Positions 42,221 through 51,182 of a DNA stretch of 64,000 nt are shown here, piece after piece. Source of the stretch: Nocardia huaxiensis (GTDB lineage Bacteria; Actinomycetota; Actinomycetes; Mycobacteriales; Mycobacteriaceae); contig NZ_CP059399.1 of NCBI RefSeq assembly GCF_013744875.1, positions 2,914,001-2,978,000 on the forward strand. The letters run 5' to 3'. How positions within the stretch are numbered: the first letter of the stretch is position 1; every line of letters begins with the position of its first letter. Both the position numbers and the translations under genes were made by a program. The notes under the pieces were generated by a model, which made no database searches, was not told the origin of the DNA, and was given only the letters and a program-made list of their open reading frames with translations.

Positions 42221-42910
42221 CTACGCCCCGGGTTCGCCGTAGGCGGCGGCTACCTCCTTGGAACCCATCCAGCGGCTGTACGTGGGCGATTGCGGCCAGC
42301 CTTCGGGGGAGTCCTGCCAGACCTCCTGGCGGCCGTAGGGGAGCAGGTCGATGAGACCGAAGGAGTGGCTGAGCTGTTCGGTGCCGCGCCCGTCGGTGTG
42401 CCAGGTTCGGTAGACCGTATCGCCGTGGCGGAGAAACACATTCACGGCGAAACCGGCATTGGGCGGCGCACCCACGTCGGCGCCGAAGGGGCTGTTGGCG
42501 GTGGAGTACCAGTCCATCTTGTTGCCCACACGCCGTTTGTAGGCGAGGGCCTCATCGATGGGGCCCTGGGTGACGATGACGAACCGGGCGTCGTAGTTGT
42601 CCAGAAACGCCAATCGGGTGAACTGCGAGGTGAATCCGGTGCAGCCGCCGCACTGCCACTCCTCGCCCGGGAACCACATGTGGTTGTAGACGATGAGTTG
42701 CGTCTTGTCCCCGAAGATTTCGGCCAGGCGAATGGGCCCGTCCTCACCGTCGAGGGTGTAGTCGGGCATCTCGACCATCGGCAGGCGCCGGCGCTGCGCG
42801 GCGATGGCGTCGAGTTCGCGGGTGGCGGCCTTCTCTCGGGCGCGCAGCGCATCGAGTTCGCGCTGCCAGGTGGCGGTGTCGACAACGGGCGGCAGGGCTT
42901 GGGTGCTCAT
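42221..42910 (-). CDS. DUF899 thioredoxin-like protein
   Basis: A 229-residue protein of the DUF899 family. Landmarks are RELDALRAREKAATRELDAI, DYTLDGEDGPIRLAEIFG, VYNHMWFPGEEWQCGGCTGF and FVIVTQGPIDEALAYKR. CGGC sits where a thioredoxin-fold active site would be. The family is annotated as thioredoxin-like with no confirmed reaction. AGGGAGG precedes the ATG (complement of 42908-42910); a longer start at 42979 adds an unconserved tail. Confidence 0.9.
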   Translation of the reverse strand: MSTQALPPVVDTATWQRELDALRAREKAATRELDAIAAQRRRLPMVEMPDYTLDGEDGPIRLAEIFGDKTQLIVYNHMWFPGEEWQCGGCTGFTSQFTRLAFLDNYDARFVIVTQGPIDEALAYKRRVGNKMDWYSTANSPFGADVGAPPNAGFAVNVFLRHGDTVYRTWHTDGRGTEQLSHSFGLIDLLPYGRQEVWQDSPEGWPQSPTYSRWMGSKEVAAAYGEPGA

Positions 42911-43043
42911 AGGTCCTCCCTGAGGGGGTTTCGAGACTTCGGGCTGACTGTGTAGACCGCGCTCGGCCTCCGAATTCATCGGTGCGGGAGTGCTCGAGCG
43001 GGGAAAGAATTCAAGCCGGTCCGACCGCCCCTACGATCGGCCT

Positions 43044-43469
43044 ATGTCGTATGAGGAGAGCCAGCGCATATATCGGGAGGTGATCGCCGAGTTCCGCGCC
43101 AATGGCGGGAAACTCGGCGGCCCCTACGCGGATATCGATGTGCTGCTGCTGACCACCAGCACGGACAGCGGATCACGCACCATCCCGATCGGCTACGCCC
43201 GCGACGGTGAGCGACTGTTCGTCTTCGCCGCCGACAACGGCCGGGAGGGCGGCCCGAACTGGTACCACGATCTGCTCACCCACCCGCACGCCCAGGTGGA
43301 GGTGGGCGCGGACAAATGGCCGGTGCTCGCCTCGGTGGCCCCGGCGGCGGAGCGGAAACGCCTCTGGGACAAGCAGATCGAGCACTGGCCGTTCATCGAG
43401 GAGATGGCGGCTCAGGTCCCCTGGGAGATCCCGGTCGTGATCCTCACTGCGGAACAGGCTGCGGGCTAG
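43044..43469 (+). CDS. Deazaflavin (F420)-dependent nitroreductase family protein (Ddn-like)
   Basis: A 141-residue single-domain split-barrel protein of the Ddn/DUF385 family. Signature stretches are VLLLTTSTDSGSRTIPIGY, LFVFAADNGREGGPNWYHDL and THPHAQVEVGADKWPV; the GGPNWYHDL segment is the F420-family hallmark. Members reduce quinones or nitro compounds with F420H2; several are orphan. It overlaps the end of the convergent glycine-zipper gene by 26 bases. Confidence 0.9.
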   Translation: MSYEESQRIYREVIAEFRANGGKLGGPYADIDVLLLTTSTDSGSRTIPIGYARDGERLFVFAADNGREGGPNWYHDLLTHPHAQVEVGADKWPVLASVAPAAERKRLWDKQIEHWPFIEEMAAQVPWEIPVVILTAEQAAG

Positions 43470-44046
43470 CGAGATAACCCTCGACCGCCCCCGCAGCGGC
43501 GCCCACCGCGGCGCCGACCGCCGCGAACGGCGCGGCAACCATGGCGTACCCCAGTGCCGCACCGATCGCCGGAACGATCACCAGCCCGATCGGCGCGAAC
43601 GGAAGTCCGGCCACAACCCCCGACACCATGCCGATAACCGCACCCACTCCGGCGACAGGCGCCGCGGCCGCAGCACCCACCACGGCCCCGACCGCGGCGT
43701 CGCCGAGTATGGCCCCGGCGATCTGATCGGACCGCTCCGGCGTGAGCCCGGTCGACTCGAGAGCCTGCGACAGCGCGGATTCCGCCCCGATGCTGGCGGT
43801 ATTGAACTCCCCGGCCTGCTCGGGCGACACCCAATCCGGCCGCACCACTTGCACATTCCCGATCCGGATCACCGTATCCGTTGGGCCGACCGACATTTCG
43901 ACAGTTTCAGTGCCCGCGTGATCCTCCGCGGCAGCGGGCGCAGCGGCAATCAGGACAAGCGATAACGGCAGAGCACTCACCACGGCGAGTGCCGCCGCGC
44001 GACGATGGAAGGGAAGAATCGAACCGGTGGGCCGCTGTCTGCCCAT
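43444..44046 (-). CDS. Secreted protein with glycine-zipper segment, second copy type
   Basis: A 200-residue protein: signal peptide (RRAAALAVVSALPLSLVLIA ... AAAE), a ~60-residue soluble part (VEMSVGPTDTVIRIGNVQVV ... LSQALESTGLTPERSDQIAG), then ~90 residues of Gly/Ala-rich hydrophobic sequence with GxxxG spacing (AAVGAVVGAAAAAPVAGVGA; IGAALGYAMVAAPFAAVGAA). The ATG (complement of 44044-44046) has GAGG seven bases upstream. It has the same layout as the 7578-8282 product, though with little obvious residue identity. Membrane insertion after export is a guess. Confidence 0.7.
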   Translation of the reverse strand: MGRQRPTGSILPFHRRAAALAVVSALPLSLVLIAAAPAAAEDHAGTETVEMSVGPTDTVIRIGNVQVVRPDWVSPEQAGEFNTASIGAESALSQALESTGLTPERSDQIAGAILGDAAVGAVVGAAAAAPVAGVGAVIGMVSGVVAGLPFAPIGLVIVPAIGAALGYAMVAAPFAAVGAAVGAAAGAVEGYLASPQPVPQ

Positions 44047-44162
44047 GAGAAACCTCATTCCGAATGACCGATACCTGCCTACGTCATTCGAAACCGCCGC
44101 GCTACCGGATACATCCGCCCGCCCCCCTAGGCCCAAAACAATCTCCGGGCCGGATCGCCGGG

Positions 44163-45176
44163 TCAGCGTTTTCGAGTGGGACGGGTTGCGGGGGTGGGAG
44201 GGGCGAGGCGGTCGCCGTGGGTGCGGGTGCCTGCCTGTTTGAGGCGGCGGAGGAGGGGGGAGAGTTCGAAGTCGTGGATGCCTGCCAAGGACGCCATGGT
44301 GGTGGACATGAAGCGGTAGAGGTGGGCGGGGGAGTCGCAGAAGAGGGTGGCTACCAGGTTGAAGGGGCCGGTGATGGCGGCGGCGTAGGTGGTTTCTTCG
44401 AAGTCGGAGACCGCCGTGCCCACTGAATGCAGGTGGGCGGGGGAGACTTTGAGCCAGAGGTAGGCGGCTATGCCGGTGCCGAAGGCGGCGGGGGCCATGT
44501 CGAGGTCGAAGTAGAGGATGCCCGCCTCTTCCAAGGCGGTGATGCGGCGGATTACGCGGGCGTCGGAGAGGCCGGTTGCGCGGGAGAGGGCGGCGTAGCT
44601 GGTGCGGCCGTCTCGGGCCAGCATGTCCAGCAGGGTTTGGTCGGTGGGTTCGAAGGTGAACTTGCGGGGCTCGGTGGGAGTGGGGGTTTCGCGGTCGCGG
44701 CGGCCGCGGGCATCGATGGCGTGACGGCCGATGAAGCGGTGCAGGATCATCGCCGCCGTGATGTCGAGGACGGGGGTGCTGCGCTGTAGACGCTGGACCA
44801 GCAGGTCGTCGCGGTCCTGCTGGGTGCGGGGGTGCAGGGAGAAGGCCACTTCGGAGCCGCCGGCCGCGATGCCGACCCAGGCGGCGTCCTCGCGGCGGGC
44901 CAGGGCCTCGGCGACCTGGGTGGCCGATTCGGGGCGGCAGCGCACGCGGACGATCCAATCGTTTTCGCCGAGGGCGGGGGCGTCGACGGAACCGATGACA
45001 CGGACCAGGCCCTCGCGGCGGAGGCGACGGTAGCGGCGGGCGACGGTCTGCTCGGCTACGCCGAGCTCGAGGGCAATCTGGCGGAACGGCATGCGCGGGT
45101 CGATCTGAAGGGCGCGCACGATCTCGCGGTCCATGGGTTCGAAGGCGGAAGTTTCCTTCGGTGGAATCGCTGCCAT
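44163..45176 (-). CDS. AsnC/Lrp-type regulator with duplicated HTH-RAM unit
   Basis: A 337-residue protein, twice the usual Lrp/AsnC length. The first HTH (DREIVRALQIDPRMPFRQIA, LELGVAEQTVARRYRRLRREG) is followed by a ligand-binding segment (NDWIVRVRCRPESATQVAEA). The second HTH (DQTLLDMLARDGRTSYAALS, RATGLSDARVIRRITALEEA) is followed by a second (GTGIAAYLWLKVSPAHLHSV...YAAAITGPFNLVATLFCDS). Such fused tandem forms are known in actinobacteria. It is divergent from the MFS pump with a 101-base gap and probably controls it. Confidence 0.9.
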   Translation of the reverse strand: MAAIPPKETSAFEPMDREIVRALQIDPRMPFRQIALELGVAEQTVARRYRRLRREGLVRVIGSVDAPALGENDWIVRVRCRPESATQVAEALARREDAAWVGIAAGGSEVAFSLHPRTQQDRDDLLVQRLQRSTPVLDITAAMILHRFIGRHAIDARGRRDRETPTPTEPRKFTFEPTDQTLLDMLARDGRTSYAALSRATGLSDARVIRRITALEEAGILYFDLDMAPAAFGTGIAAYLWLKVSPAHLHSVGTAVSDFEETTYAAAITGPFNLVATLFCDSPAHLYRFMSTTMASLAGIHDFELSPLLRRLKQAGTRTHGDRLAPPTPATRPTRKR

Positions 45177-45277
45177 TGCACGAAATCTACGGGAACCGGC
45201 TCCGCAGTCGACCGGAAGCCTTCTCGAATCGGAAACTCGGTGCCCACCTTCGGATTCCACAGAGAGGACATCGGCGC

Positions 45278-46801
45278 ATGCGCAAATGGCTACCGCTGCT
45301 GACGATCTGCTCAGGCACCTTCATGCTGCTCATCGACGTCACCATCGTGAATGTGGCGCTGCCGGACATGGCCGCCGACCTCGGCGCCTCGTTCGGTGCA
45401 CTGCAATGGGTGGTGAACGGGTACGCGGTGGCCATGGCCGCGCTGCTGCTCGGTGTCGGGGCCATCGCCGATCTGGCCGGGCATCGGCGGATCTACCTCT
45501 CCGGTCTCGCGCTGTTCGCGATTTCCTCACTGGTGTGCGGGATTTCGCCCAACTCGACGGTGCTCGTCGCCGCGCGGGTGGTGCAGGGCATCGGCGCGGC
45601 GGCCATGGCCGCCACCACTTTCCCCATGTTGAACAGCGCCTACGACGGCCGGGACCGGGGTACGGCGTACGGCCTGTGGGGTGCGATCGCGGGCGCTTCC
45701 TCGGCCATCGGGCCGATCGTCGGCGGCGTGCTCACCGAAGCCGCGGGCTGGCGGTGGATCTTCTTCGTCAACCTGCCGGTCAGCGTGGCGGTCATTGTGC
45801 TGGGGCTGTGGGTGCTCGCCGATCGCGATGAAAAGCAGGGTGGCCGACTGGATCTCGCGGGGATGGCCGGGTTCGCAATCGCTGCCGGAGCGGCCACGTA
45901 CGCGCTGATCCGGGCCAATGAACATGGTTGGTCCGAGGCCGGCACGTGGTCGATGCTCGGGGTGGCGGCGGCGGCCCTGGTCGCTTTCGTCCTCGTGGAA
46001 CGGCGCGCGACGCAACCGCTGTTCGATCTCGCCCTACTGCGTCAGCGATCGTTCGCGGGTGTGCTGATCGCGGGTGCGGCGCTGTTCTTCTCCGCGTTCG
46101 CGGTCCTCATGTACACCTCGATCTGGCTGCAGTCCGAGCTGGGCATGAGCCCCATCCAGACCGGCTTGATCGGATTGCCGCTGTCCGCCATGGCATTCGG
46201 GGTCTCGGCCGGGTTCGGCCGTCATCTGCACGGTCCGAATGCCGGGCGGATCATCGGCGGTGGCCTGTTCGTCATCGGTGCGGGCGGTGTGCTCGGCGCC
46301 GCGCTGGTGCACGGTGACGCGGGCTGGCCGGCGTTGCTTCCCGGCTTCGTCGTTATCGGCACCGGTGTCGGATTGGCCACGGCCACTTTGGGTTCGGCGA
46401 CGATGAGTGCGGTGGAACCGCGCCGCGGCGGTATGGCGACAGGTGCGGTGAACACCGCGCAACAGCTCGGTATGGCTTTCGGAATCGCGGCTCTGGGCGG
46501 TGTTTTCACCGTCCGTGCGCAGAATGTCCTGGCGGACAACGCGATTCCCGACGCGGACGAGGCCGCACGCGTCATCGCCGGTGGTCGCTCGGGACTGCTG
46601 CTGGCCCAGGCTCCCGATTCCGCGCGACCCGCGCTGGCGGAGGCGGCACGACTGGCGGCGGTCGCGGGGCTACAGGGGGCATTGGCCGTCGCGGGAGTGG
46701 TCGGCCTGCTGGGCGGTCTACTGGCGGTGCTGCTCATCAAGCCGCAGCCTTCGGCCGGAACGCGAACTCCCGCAAATGAATCCGAGGAAGCGATCGCCTG
46801 A
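45278..46801 (+). CDS. DHA2-type MFS drug:H+ antiporter (14 helices)
   Basis: A 507-residue transporter. Helix 1 carries the DHA2 motif (TFMLLIDVTIVNVALPDMAA), followed by ALQWVVNGYAVAMAALLLGV and motif A DLAGHRRIYLSG. The motif C region GIGAAAMAATTFPMLNSAY and SAIGPIVGGVLTEAAGWRWI are typical of EmrB/QacA relatives. About 14 hydrophobic segments are seen. Export of drugs or metabolites is expected but the substrate is unknown. The ATG at 45278 opens helix 1 directly; GAGAGGA lies 12 bases upstream. It lies divergent from the tandem AsnC regulator. Confidence 0.9.
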   Translation: MRKWLPLLTICSGTFMLLIDVTIVNVALPDMAADLGASFGALQWVVNGYAVAMAALLLGVGAIADLAGHRRIYLSGLALFAISSLVCGISPNSTVLVAARVVQGIGAAAMAATTFPMLNSAYDGRDRGTAYGLWGAIAGASSAIGPIVGGVLTEAAGWRWIFFVNLPVSVAVIVLGLWVLADRDEKQGGRLDLAGMAGFAIAAGAATYALIRANEHGWSEAGTWSMLGVAAAALVAFVLVERRATQPLFDLALLRQRSFAGVLIAGAALFFSAFAVLMYTSIWLQSELGMSPIQTGLIGLPLSAMAFGVSAGFGRHLHGPNAGRIIGGGLFVIGAGGVLGAALVHGDAGWPALLPGFVVIGTGVGLATATLGSATMSAVEPRRGGMATGAVNTAQQLGMAFGIAALGGVFTVRAQNVLADNAIPDADEAARVIAGGRSGLLLAQAPDSARPALAEAARLAAVAGLQGALAVAGVVGLLGGLLAVLLIKPQPSAGTRTPANESEEAIA

Positions 46802-46814
46802 TCGGACGCCCGGC

Positions 46815-48287
46815 CTAGTCCAGGGTCACTGTTTTCAGCCAGGCCACGAGGTCCTGCTTCTCACTGGAGGAGCGGGGCCTCGTGTACATGAGGAACGGTG
46901 CGCGGTCGGTGTTCAGGAAGACGGTGACTATGGCATCGCCCCAATACGACTTCACCCGGTAGTGGGTGTAGGTGGTGCCGTTGTTGGTTTCGGTGAAGCG
47001 GGTTTTCGCGTCGAGCAGGGCGGCCACCGCGCGGACGTCCTCGGCGGATTTGTAGGCGTAGAAGCGGAAGGCCGGGTCCTTGGAATCGCTTCCGCCGCTT
47101 TCGCATTCCCACATGGCCGTCCACAGGCCGAAGTCGAGGCCGTCGTCGCTGTCGACCTTGCGCTTGTTCTCGGAGGTCGCCTCGCAGCGGGCGGAGTTGT
47201 AGCCCTCTTTGCGTTTGGTGTCGACGGGGACCATCTTCGGGAAAGCCGCCCAGATGGCGGCGTGGTCACCGGCGGAGGTTGTCGTCTCGCTCGCGTCGGA
47301 GCCGGCCGTGCCGTACCAGATCGCCCCTGCCGCAACGACGGTCGCGGCCAGCGCGGCGGCGAGGCCCGCGTACAGCCTGCGGCGCGCGGGCTTGGGCGGG
47401 CTGGGCAGGACGGTGGTGGGCGAGCCGGTCGCACTGCGCACCGTGGTGGGTTCGGGGCGGGCGGTGACGGCGCGGCGGGCGGCGGCCGCGAACTCCGCGC
47501 AGGTGGGGTAGCGGTCGCCCGGATGTTTGGCCATGGCCTTGGCCAGCACCGTGTCGAGCGCGGGCGGCAGATCCGGGCGCAGCGAGGTCAGGGTGGGGAC
47601 GGCCTCGTAGAGATGACCCTGCATGATCACGCCGGGATGTTCGGCCTCGAACGGTCCGACCCCGGTGAGCAGCCGGAAAAGCGTGCAGGCCAAGGAATAT
47701 TGGTCGGAATGCGGGCCGAGGTCGGTGCCGGACAACTGTTCCGGGGACGCGTAGGCCAGCGTGGCGGTGAAGGTGCCGGTGCGGGTGAGATGGCCGCCGT
47801 CATCGCGCAGACGGGCGATTCCGAAGTCGGACAGCAGGACTCGCTCGGGGCGGCCGTCCACCGGATGCTCCAGCAGGATATTGGCGGGCTTCACGTCACG
47901 GTGCAGGACGCCCTTGCGGTGCGCGTAGTCCAGGCCCTCCGCCACCTCGGCGATGATGCGCACGGCGCGCTCGGCCGGCATGCCGCCGTCGAGTCCGGAG
48001 GCGTCGGAGCCTTCGACATACTGCATGGAGATCCACAGCTGCTCACCCTCGGAGCCGCGATCGTAGACCGAGACGATATTCGGATGATCCAGGCGCGCAG
48101 CGAGTTCCGCCTCCCGCTCGAAGCGCGCACGGCTCTCCGGATCGGAGAACAGGTCCCGGTTCAGGACCTTCAGCACCGTCAGGCGGGGCAGCCGGGGATG
48201 GCGCGCCAGATAGACGGTCCCCATTCCGCCGCGACCAACCTCGCGTTCGATCACGTATTCGGCGAACGTCTCACCGCCACGAAGCAT
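46815..48287 (-). CDS. Receptor-type Ser/Thr protein kinase
   Basis: A 490-residue PknB-like kinase. Kinase domain at residues 1-270: glycine loop VGRGGMGTVYLA, Lys in LTVLKVLNRDL, catalytic HRDVKPANILLE, DFGIARLRDD, YASPEQLSG. A Pro/Thr/Arg linker (~270-305), one membrane helix (LYAGLAAALAATVVAAGAIW) and a ~160-residue extracellular domain with two Cys (ARCEATSENK; MWECESGGSD) follow. The sensor is not a PASTA domain and I do not recognise it. The stop is 13 bases from the convergent MFS stop. Confidence 0.92.
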   Translation of the reverse strand: MLRGGETFAEYVIEREVGRGGMGTVYLARHPRLPRLTVLKVLNRDLFSDPESRARFEREAELAARLDHPNIVSVYDRGSEGEQLWISMQYVEGSDASGLDGGMPAERAVRIIAEVAEGLDYAHRKGVLHRDVKPANILLEHPVDGRPERVLLSDFGIARLRDDGGHLTRTGTFTATLAYASPEQLSGTDLGPHSDQYSLACTLFRLLTGVGPFEAEHPGVIMQGHLYEAVPTLTSLRPDLPPALDTVLAKAMAKHPGDRYPTCAEFAAAARRAVTARPEPTTVRSATGSPTTVLPSPPKPARRRLYAGLAAALAATVVAAGAIWYGTAGSDASETTTSAGDHAAIWAAFPKMVPVDTKRKEGYNSARCEATSENKRKVDSDDGLDFGLWTAMWECESGGSDSKDPAFRFYAYKSAEDVRAVAALLDAKTRFTETNNGTTYTHYRVKSYWGDAIVTVFLNTDRAPFLMYTRPRSSSEKQDLVAWLKTVTLD

Positions 48288-48444
48288 CTATCCCACTCCC
48301 GCACTGCCGGACTTTCCCCAGTCATCGTGTCCTATTGCCGCGCGGCCCGCGTGTCAGGGGTGCTCGGCGGGTGCGGGTCGCGCTACGTTCGAGAGGTTTG
48401 CTTGATAGTTGCCTATAGGGGTACCGCCCTGTCGAGGAGGCCGC

Positions 48445-49794
48445 ATGAGCACCGTGATCGACACCGCGCCCTTTACCGGATTCCACAAGCGCCTCGCCGT
48501 CGCCTGCTCCGGCGGACCGCTGCTGGACGGCTACATCCTCAGCATTGTCGGGACCGCGCTGATCGGCATGCAGAATGAGCTGTCGCTGAGCACCGTCGAC
48601 GTCCAATTGATCGGAGCCGCGGCGCTGATCGGCATGTTCGTCGGCGGCGCCCTGTTCGGGGTGCTCACCGACAAGATCGGCCGGGAGGTCATGTACACCG
48701 CCGACCTGGTGGTCATCGGCGTCTGCTCGATCCTGTCGTTCTGGGCCGAATCCACCTGGCTCATTGTGATTCTGCGCTTCGTTCTCGGCATGGCGGTGGC
48801 CGCCGACTATCCGATCGCCACCTCATTGCTGGGTGAATGGCTGCCGACCAAGCAGCGCGGCAAACTGCTCGGATTCCAGATCGTGGCCTGGTACGCGGGA
48901 TCCGTGCTCGCATACGTGGTCGGCTACCTGCTGCTGACCTTCGGCGGTGACGGCAGCTGGCGGTGGCAGCTGGCCAGCGGTGCGGTGCTGTGCGCGTTCT
49001 TCCTGATCATCCGGCAGAGCACCGCCCCGGAATCGCCGCGCTGGCTGGCCACACACGGCAAGGGCGACAAGGCCGCGCGGATGGTCGAGAAATACCTGCA
49101 TGTGCAGGTGCGGCCGGAGGACCTCCTCGAGGAGGGCGGCGGCGGCCCGGTCAAGCACGGGTCGCTGCGTGAGCTGTTCCAGCCGGAATACCTGAAGCGG
49201 ACGGTGTTCTGCAGCGGCTTCTTTCTGTGCCAGGTGACGGTGCTGTTCGCCATGCTGACCTTCGGCCCGCAGATCCTCATGGCCTTCGGAATGCCGTCCG
49301 GTACCTGGATGGACACGCTCGGCACCGCCATCATCAGCATGGTGTTCCTGATCGGCTGCCTGCCCGCCATGCGGCTCATCGACACCGTCGGCCGCCGCCC
49401 GACCATCGTCTGGTGCTTCGGGCTGATGATCATTCCGGTGCTGTTCATCGGCGTGTGGCCGGGCATGCCCGCCATGCTGGCCTTCCTCATGCTGTGCCTG
49501 TACGCGTTCTTCTGCGGCGGGCCGAACGTGCTGGATTGGACCTATCCGAACGAGCTGTTCCCCACGCACATTCGCGCCACCGCCGTCGGCTTCGCCACCT
49601 CCATCAGCCGGGTCGGCGCGGCGCTGGGCACCTACCTGCTGCCGTGGTCGCTGGACCATCTGGGCATGGGGCCGACCTTCCTGGCGGCGGCGGTCATCAC
49701 GGCCGTCGGCTATCTCATCTGTGTGTGGGGCGCGCCGGAAACCAAGGGCCGCACCCTCGATGCCGCGGCGGCGAAAACCCTCGCGCCCGCCTGA
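48445..49794 (+). CDS. MFS transporter, sugar-porter-like
   Basis: A 449-residue 12-helix transporter. GGALFGVLTDKIGREVMYTA is the motif A between helices 2 and 3, PESPRWLATHGK is the sugar-porter motif after helix 6, and ELFPTHIRATAVGFATSISR matches the loop before helix 11. These place it with the sugar-porter and related metabolite:H+ symporters. GAGGAGG precedes ATG 48445. The substrate is not evident from the neighbours. Confidence 0.9.
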   Translation: MSTVIDTAPFTGFHKRLAVACSGGPLLDGYILSIVGTALIGMQNELSLSTVDVQLIGAAALIGMFVGGALFGVLTDKIGREVMYTADLVVIGVCSILSFWAESTWLIVILRFVLGMAVAADYPIATSLLGEWLPTKQRGKLLGFQIVAWYAGSVLAYVVGYLLLTFGGDGSWRWQLASGAVLCAFFLIIRQSTAPESPRWLATHGKGDKAARMVEKYLHVQVRPEDLLEEGGGGPVKHGSLRELFQPEYLKRTVFCSGFFLCQVTVLFAMLTFGPQILMAFGMPSGTWMDTLGTAIISMVFLIGCLPAMRLIDTVGRRPTIVWCFGLMIIPVLFIGVWPGMPAMLAFLMLCLYAFFCGGPNVLDWTYPNELFPTHIRATAVGFATSISRVGAALGTYLLPWSLDHLGMGPTFLAAAVITAVGYLICVWGAPETKGRTLDAAAAKTLAPA

Positions 49795-49911
49795 GCGGCG
49801 GGCATGACAACTGTCATGGCCGAGAGGTGATGGTTGGCAGATCCCGTGCGCGCCGCCCGTCCGTAGCGTCGTTTCTCGTAGCGCAGAGCCGAATACGAGG
49901 AGCGAAACGCC

Positions 49912-50589
49912 ATGGTCACCAACGCAACCGCCACCACCGCACCTGTGGCCGCCGCGCCCGCCGCCACCACCCGGCCCGCCCGTCGCAGCCCCTGGCGGAT
50001 GCTGGCCCCGATGGCCTTCGACATCGCCGTCCCCATGACCGCGTACTACCTGATGCACTGGCAGGGCTACTCGGATTTCACCGCGCTGCTGGCGGGTGCG
50101 CTCGCCTCGGCGGCCCTTGTCGTGGCCGGGGTGATCCGGGCCCGCCGCATCGACGGCTTCGCGCTGATCATCCTCGCCGGTTTCGCCATCGGCCTGGTGG
50201 GCGCCATGCTCAGTGGCGACGCCCGGTTGATGATCATCCGTGAATCCTTCGGCACCGGCGTGGTGGGCATCGCGTTCCTGATCAGCGCCGTGATCGGCAA
50301 ACCGCTGACGTACGCGGCAGCCCGCAGGGCGATCGGCACGACCGACGCGGCGCACCTGCCGGTGCTGGAGCGGGCCTATCGGACCGACGCCTCGGTGCGC
50401 CGCACCCACGCCAATCTGTCGATCCTTTGGGGCGCAGGTCTTTTCGGTGAGGCACTGGTGCGCTCGGTGCTCGCCTACCAGCTGCCGATCCCGACCATGG
50501 CCTGGCTGTCGACCGTGCTCATGGCGGCCACCATGGGCGGGTGCGGCGTGATCACGATGCGCACCGTCAAGCGCCTGCGCAAGGCGTGA
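49912..50589 (+). CDS. VC0807-family membrane protein
   Basis: A 225-residue protein with about six membrane helices after a disordered Ala/Thr-rich N terminus. MLAPMAFDIAVPMTAYYLMH, GFALIILAGFAIGLVGAMLS and GDARLMIIRESFGTGVVGIA are typical of the VC0807 family; the RESF segment is the most conserved. Function is unknown for the family. GAGGAG lies about 12 bases before ATG 49912. A terminator follows. Confidence 0.8.
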   Translation: MVTNATATTAPVAAAPAATTRPARRSPWRMLAPMAFDIAVPMTAYYLMHWQGYSDFTALLAGALASAALVVAGVIRARRIDGFALIILAGFAIGLVGAMLSGDARLMIIRESFGTGVVGIAFLISAVIGKPLTYAAARRAIGTTDAAHLPVLERAYRTDASVRRTHANLSILWGAGLFGEALVRSVLAYQLPIPTMAWLSTVLMAATMGGCGVITMRTVKRLRKA

Positions 50590-50603
50590 CAGGTCGACCG
50601 AGC

Positions 50604-50634
50604 AGCCCGATCCCTCGCCATGAGGGGTCGGGCT
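50604..50634 (+). terminator. Intrinsic terminator after VC0807 gene
   Basis: 13-bp stem AGCCCGATCCCTC / GAGGGGTCGGGCT, loop GCCAT, followed by TTACATTTT, 15 bases after the stop. One of the few hairpins here with a T-rich tail. Confidence 0.85.
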
Positions 50635-50690
50635 TTACATTTTAAGCGAATGTGATTAACTGCCGTGAGGACACGGCGAGCGGAGTTGCG

Positions 50691-51182
50691 ATGACGGTGG
50701 CAGCGGGGCCCATCACCCAGATCGCGTGGGTGGTCACGGATGTGGCGGCGAGCGAGGAATTCCTCGGCACCTGCTTCGGGGTGCGCAAATGGATGCGCAT
50801 GCCCGACGTGCACTTCGGACCCGAAACCTGCACCTACCGAGGCGAACCCGCGGACTTCACCGCGCACATCTCGCTCGCCTACAACGGGGACACACAACTC
50901 GAACTGATCCAGCCGGTGCGCGGAACCTCCATCTACACCGAGTTCCTGGAATGCGGCGGCCCCGGCCTGCACCACGTGTGCGTGGAACCCGCCGACTTCG
51001 ACGCCGCCCTGAAAGACGCTGCGGCACAGGGCATCGACGTGGTGCAGCGGGGAGACATGGGCGGGCAGATGCGCTTCGCCTACCTGGACGGGACGGCCGC
51101 GGGCGTGCCGTACCTCGAGCTCGCGGAGATCGGCCCGAATATGCGACTGTTCTTCGACCAGATCAAGAAGGATGCGGCGTGA
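50691..51182 (+). CDS. VOC-family protein (methylmalonyl-CoA epimerase-like)
   Basis: A 163-residue vicinal-oxygen-chelate protein. ITQIAWVVTDVAASEEFLGT, HISLAYNGDTQLELIQPVRG and GPGLHHVCVEPADFDAALKD give a two-module glyoxalase/epimerase-like fold with metal-binding His and Glu candidates (LELIQ, LHHVCV, PYLELAE). ATG 50691 has GGAG seven bases upstream. Its stop overlaps the start of the flavoprotein (GTGA), so the two are translated together and probably act on related substrates. Confidence 0.88.
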   Translation: MTVAAGPITQIAWVVTDVAASEEFLGTCFGVRKWMRMPDVHFGPETCTYRGEPADFTAHISLAYNGDTQLELIQPVRGTSIYTEFLECGGPGLHHVCVEPADFDAALKDAAAQGIDVVQRGDMGGQMRFAYLDGTAAGVPYLELAEIGPNMRLFFDQIKKDAA

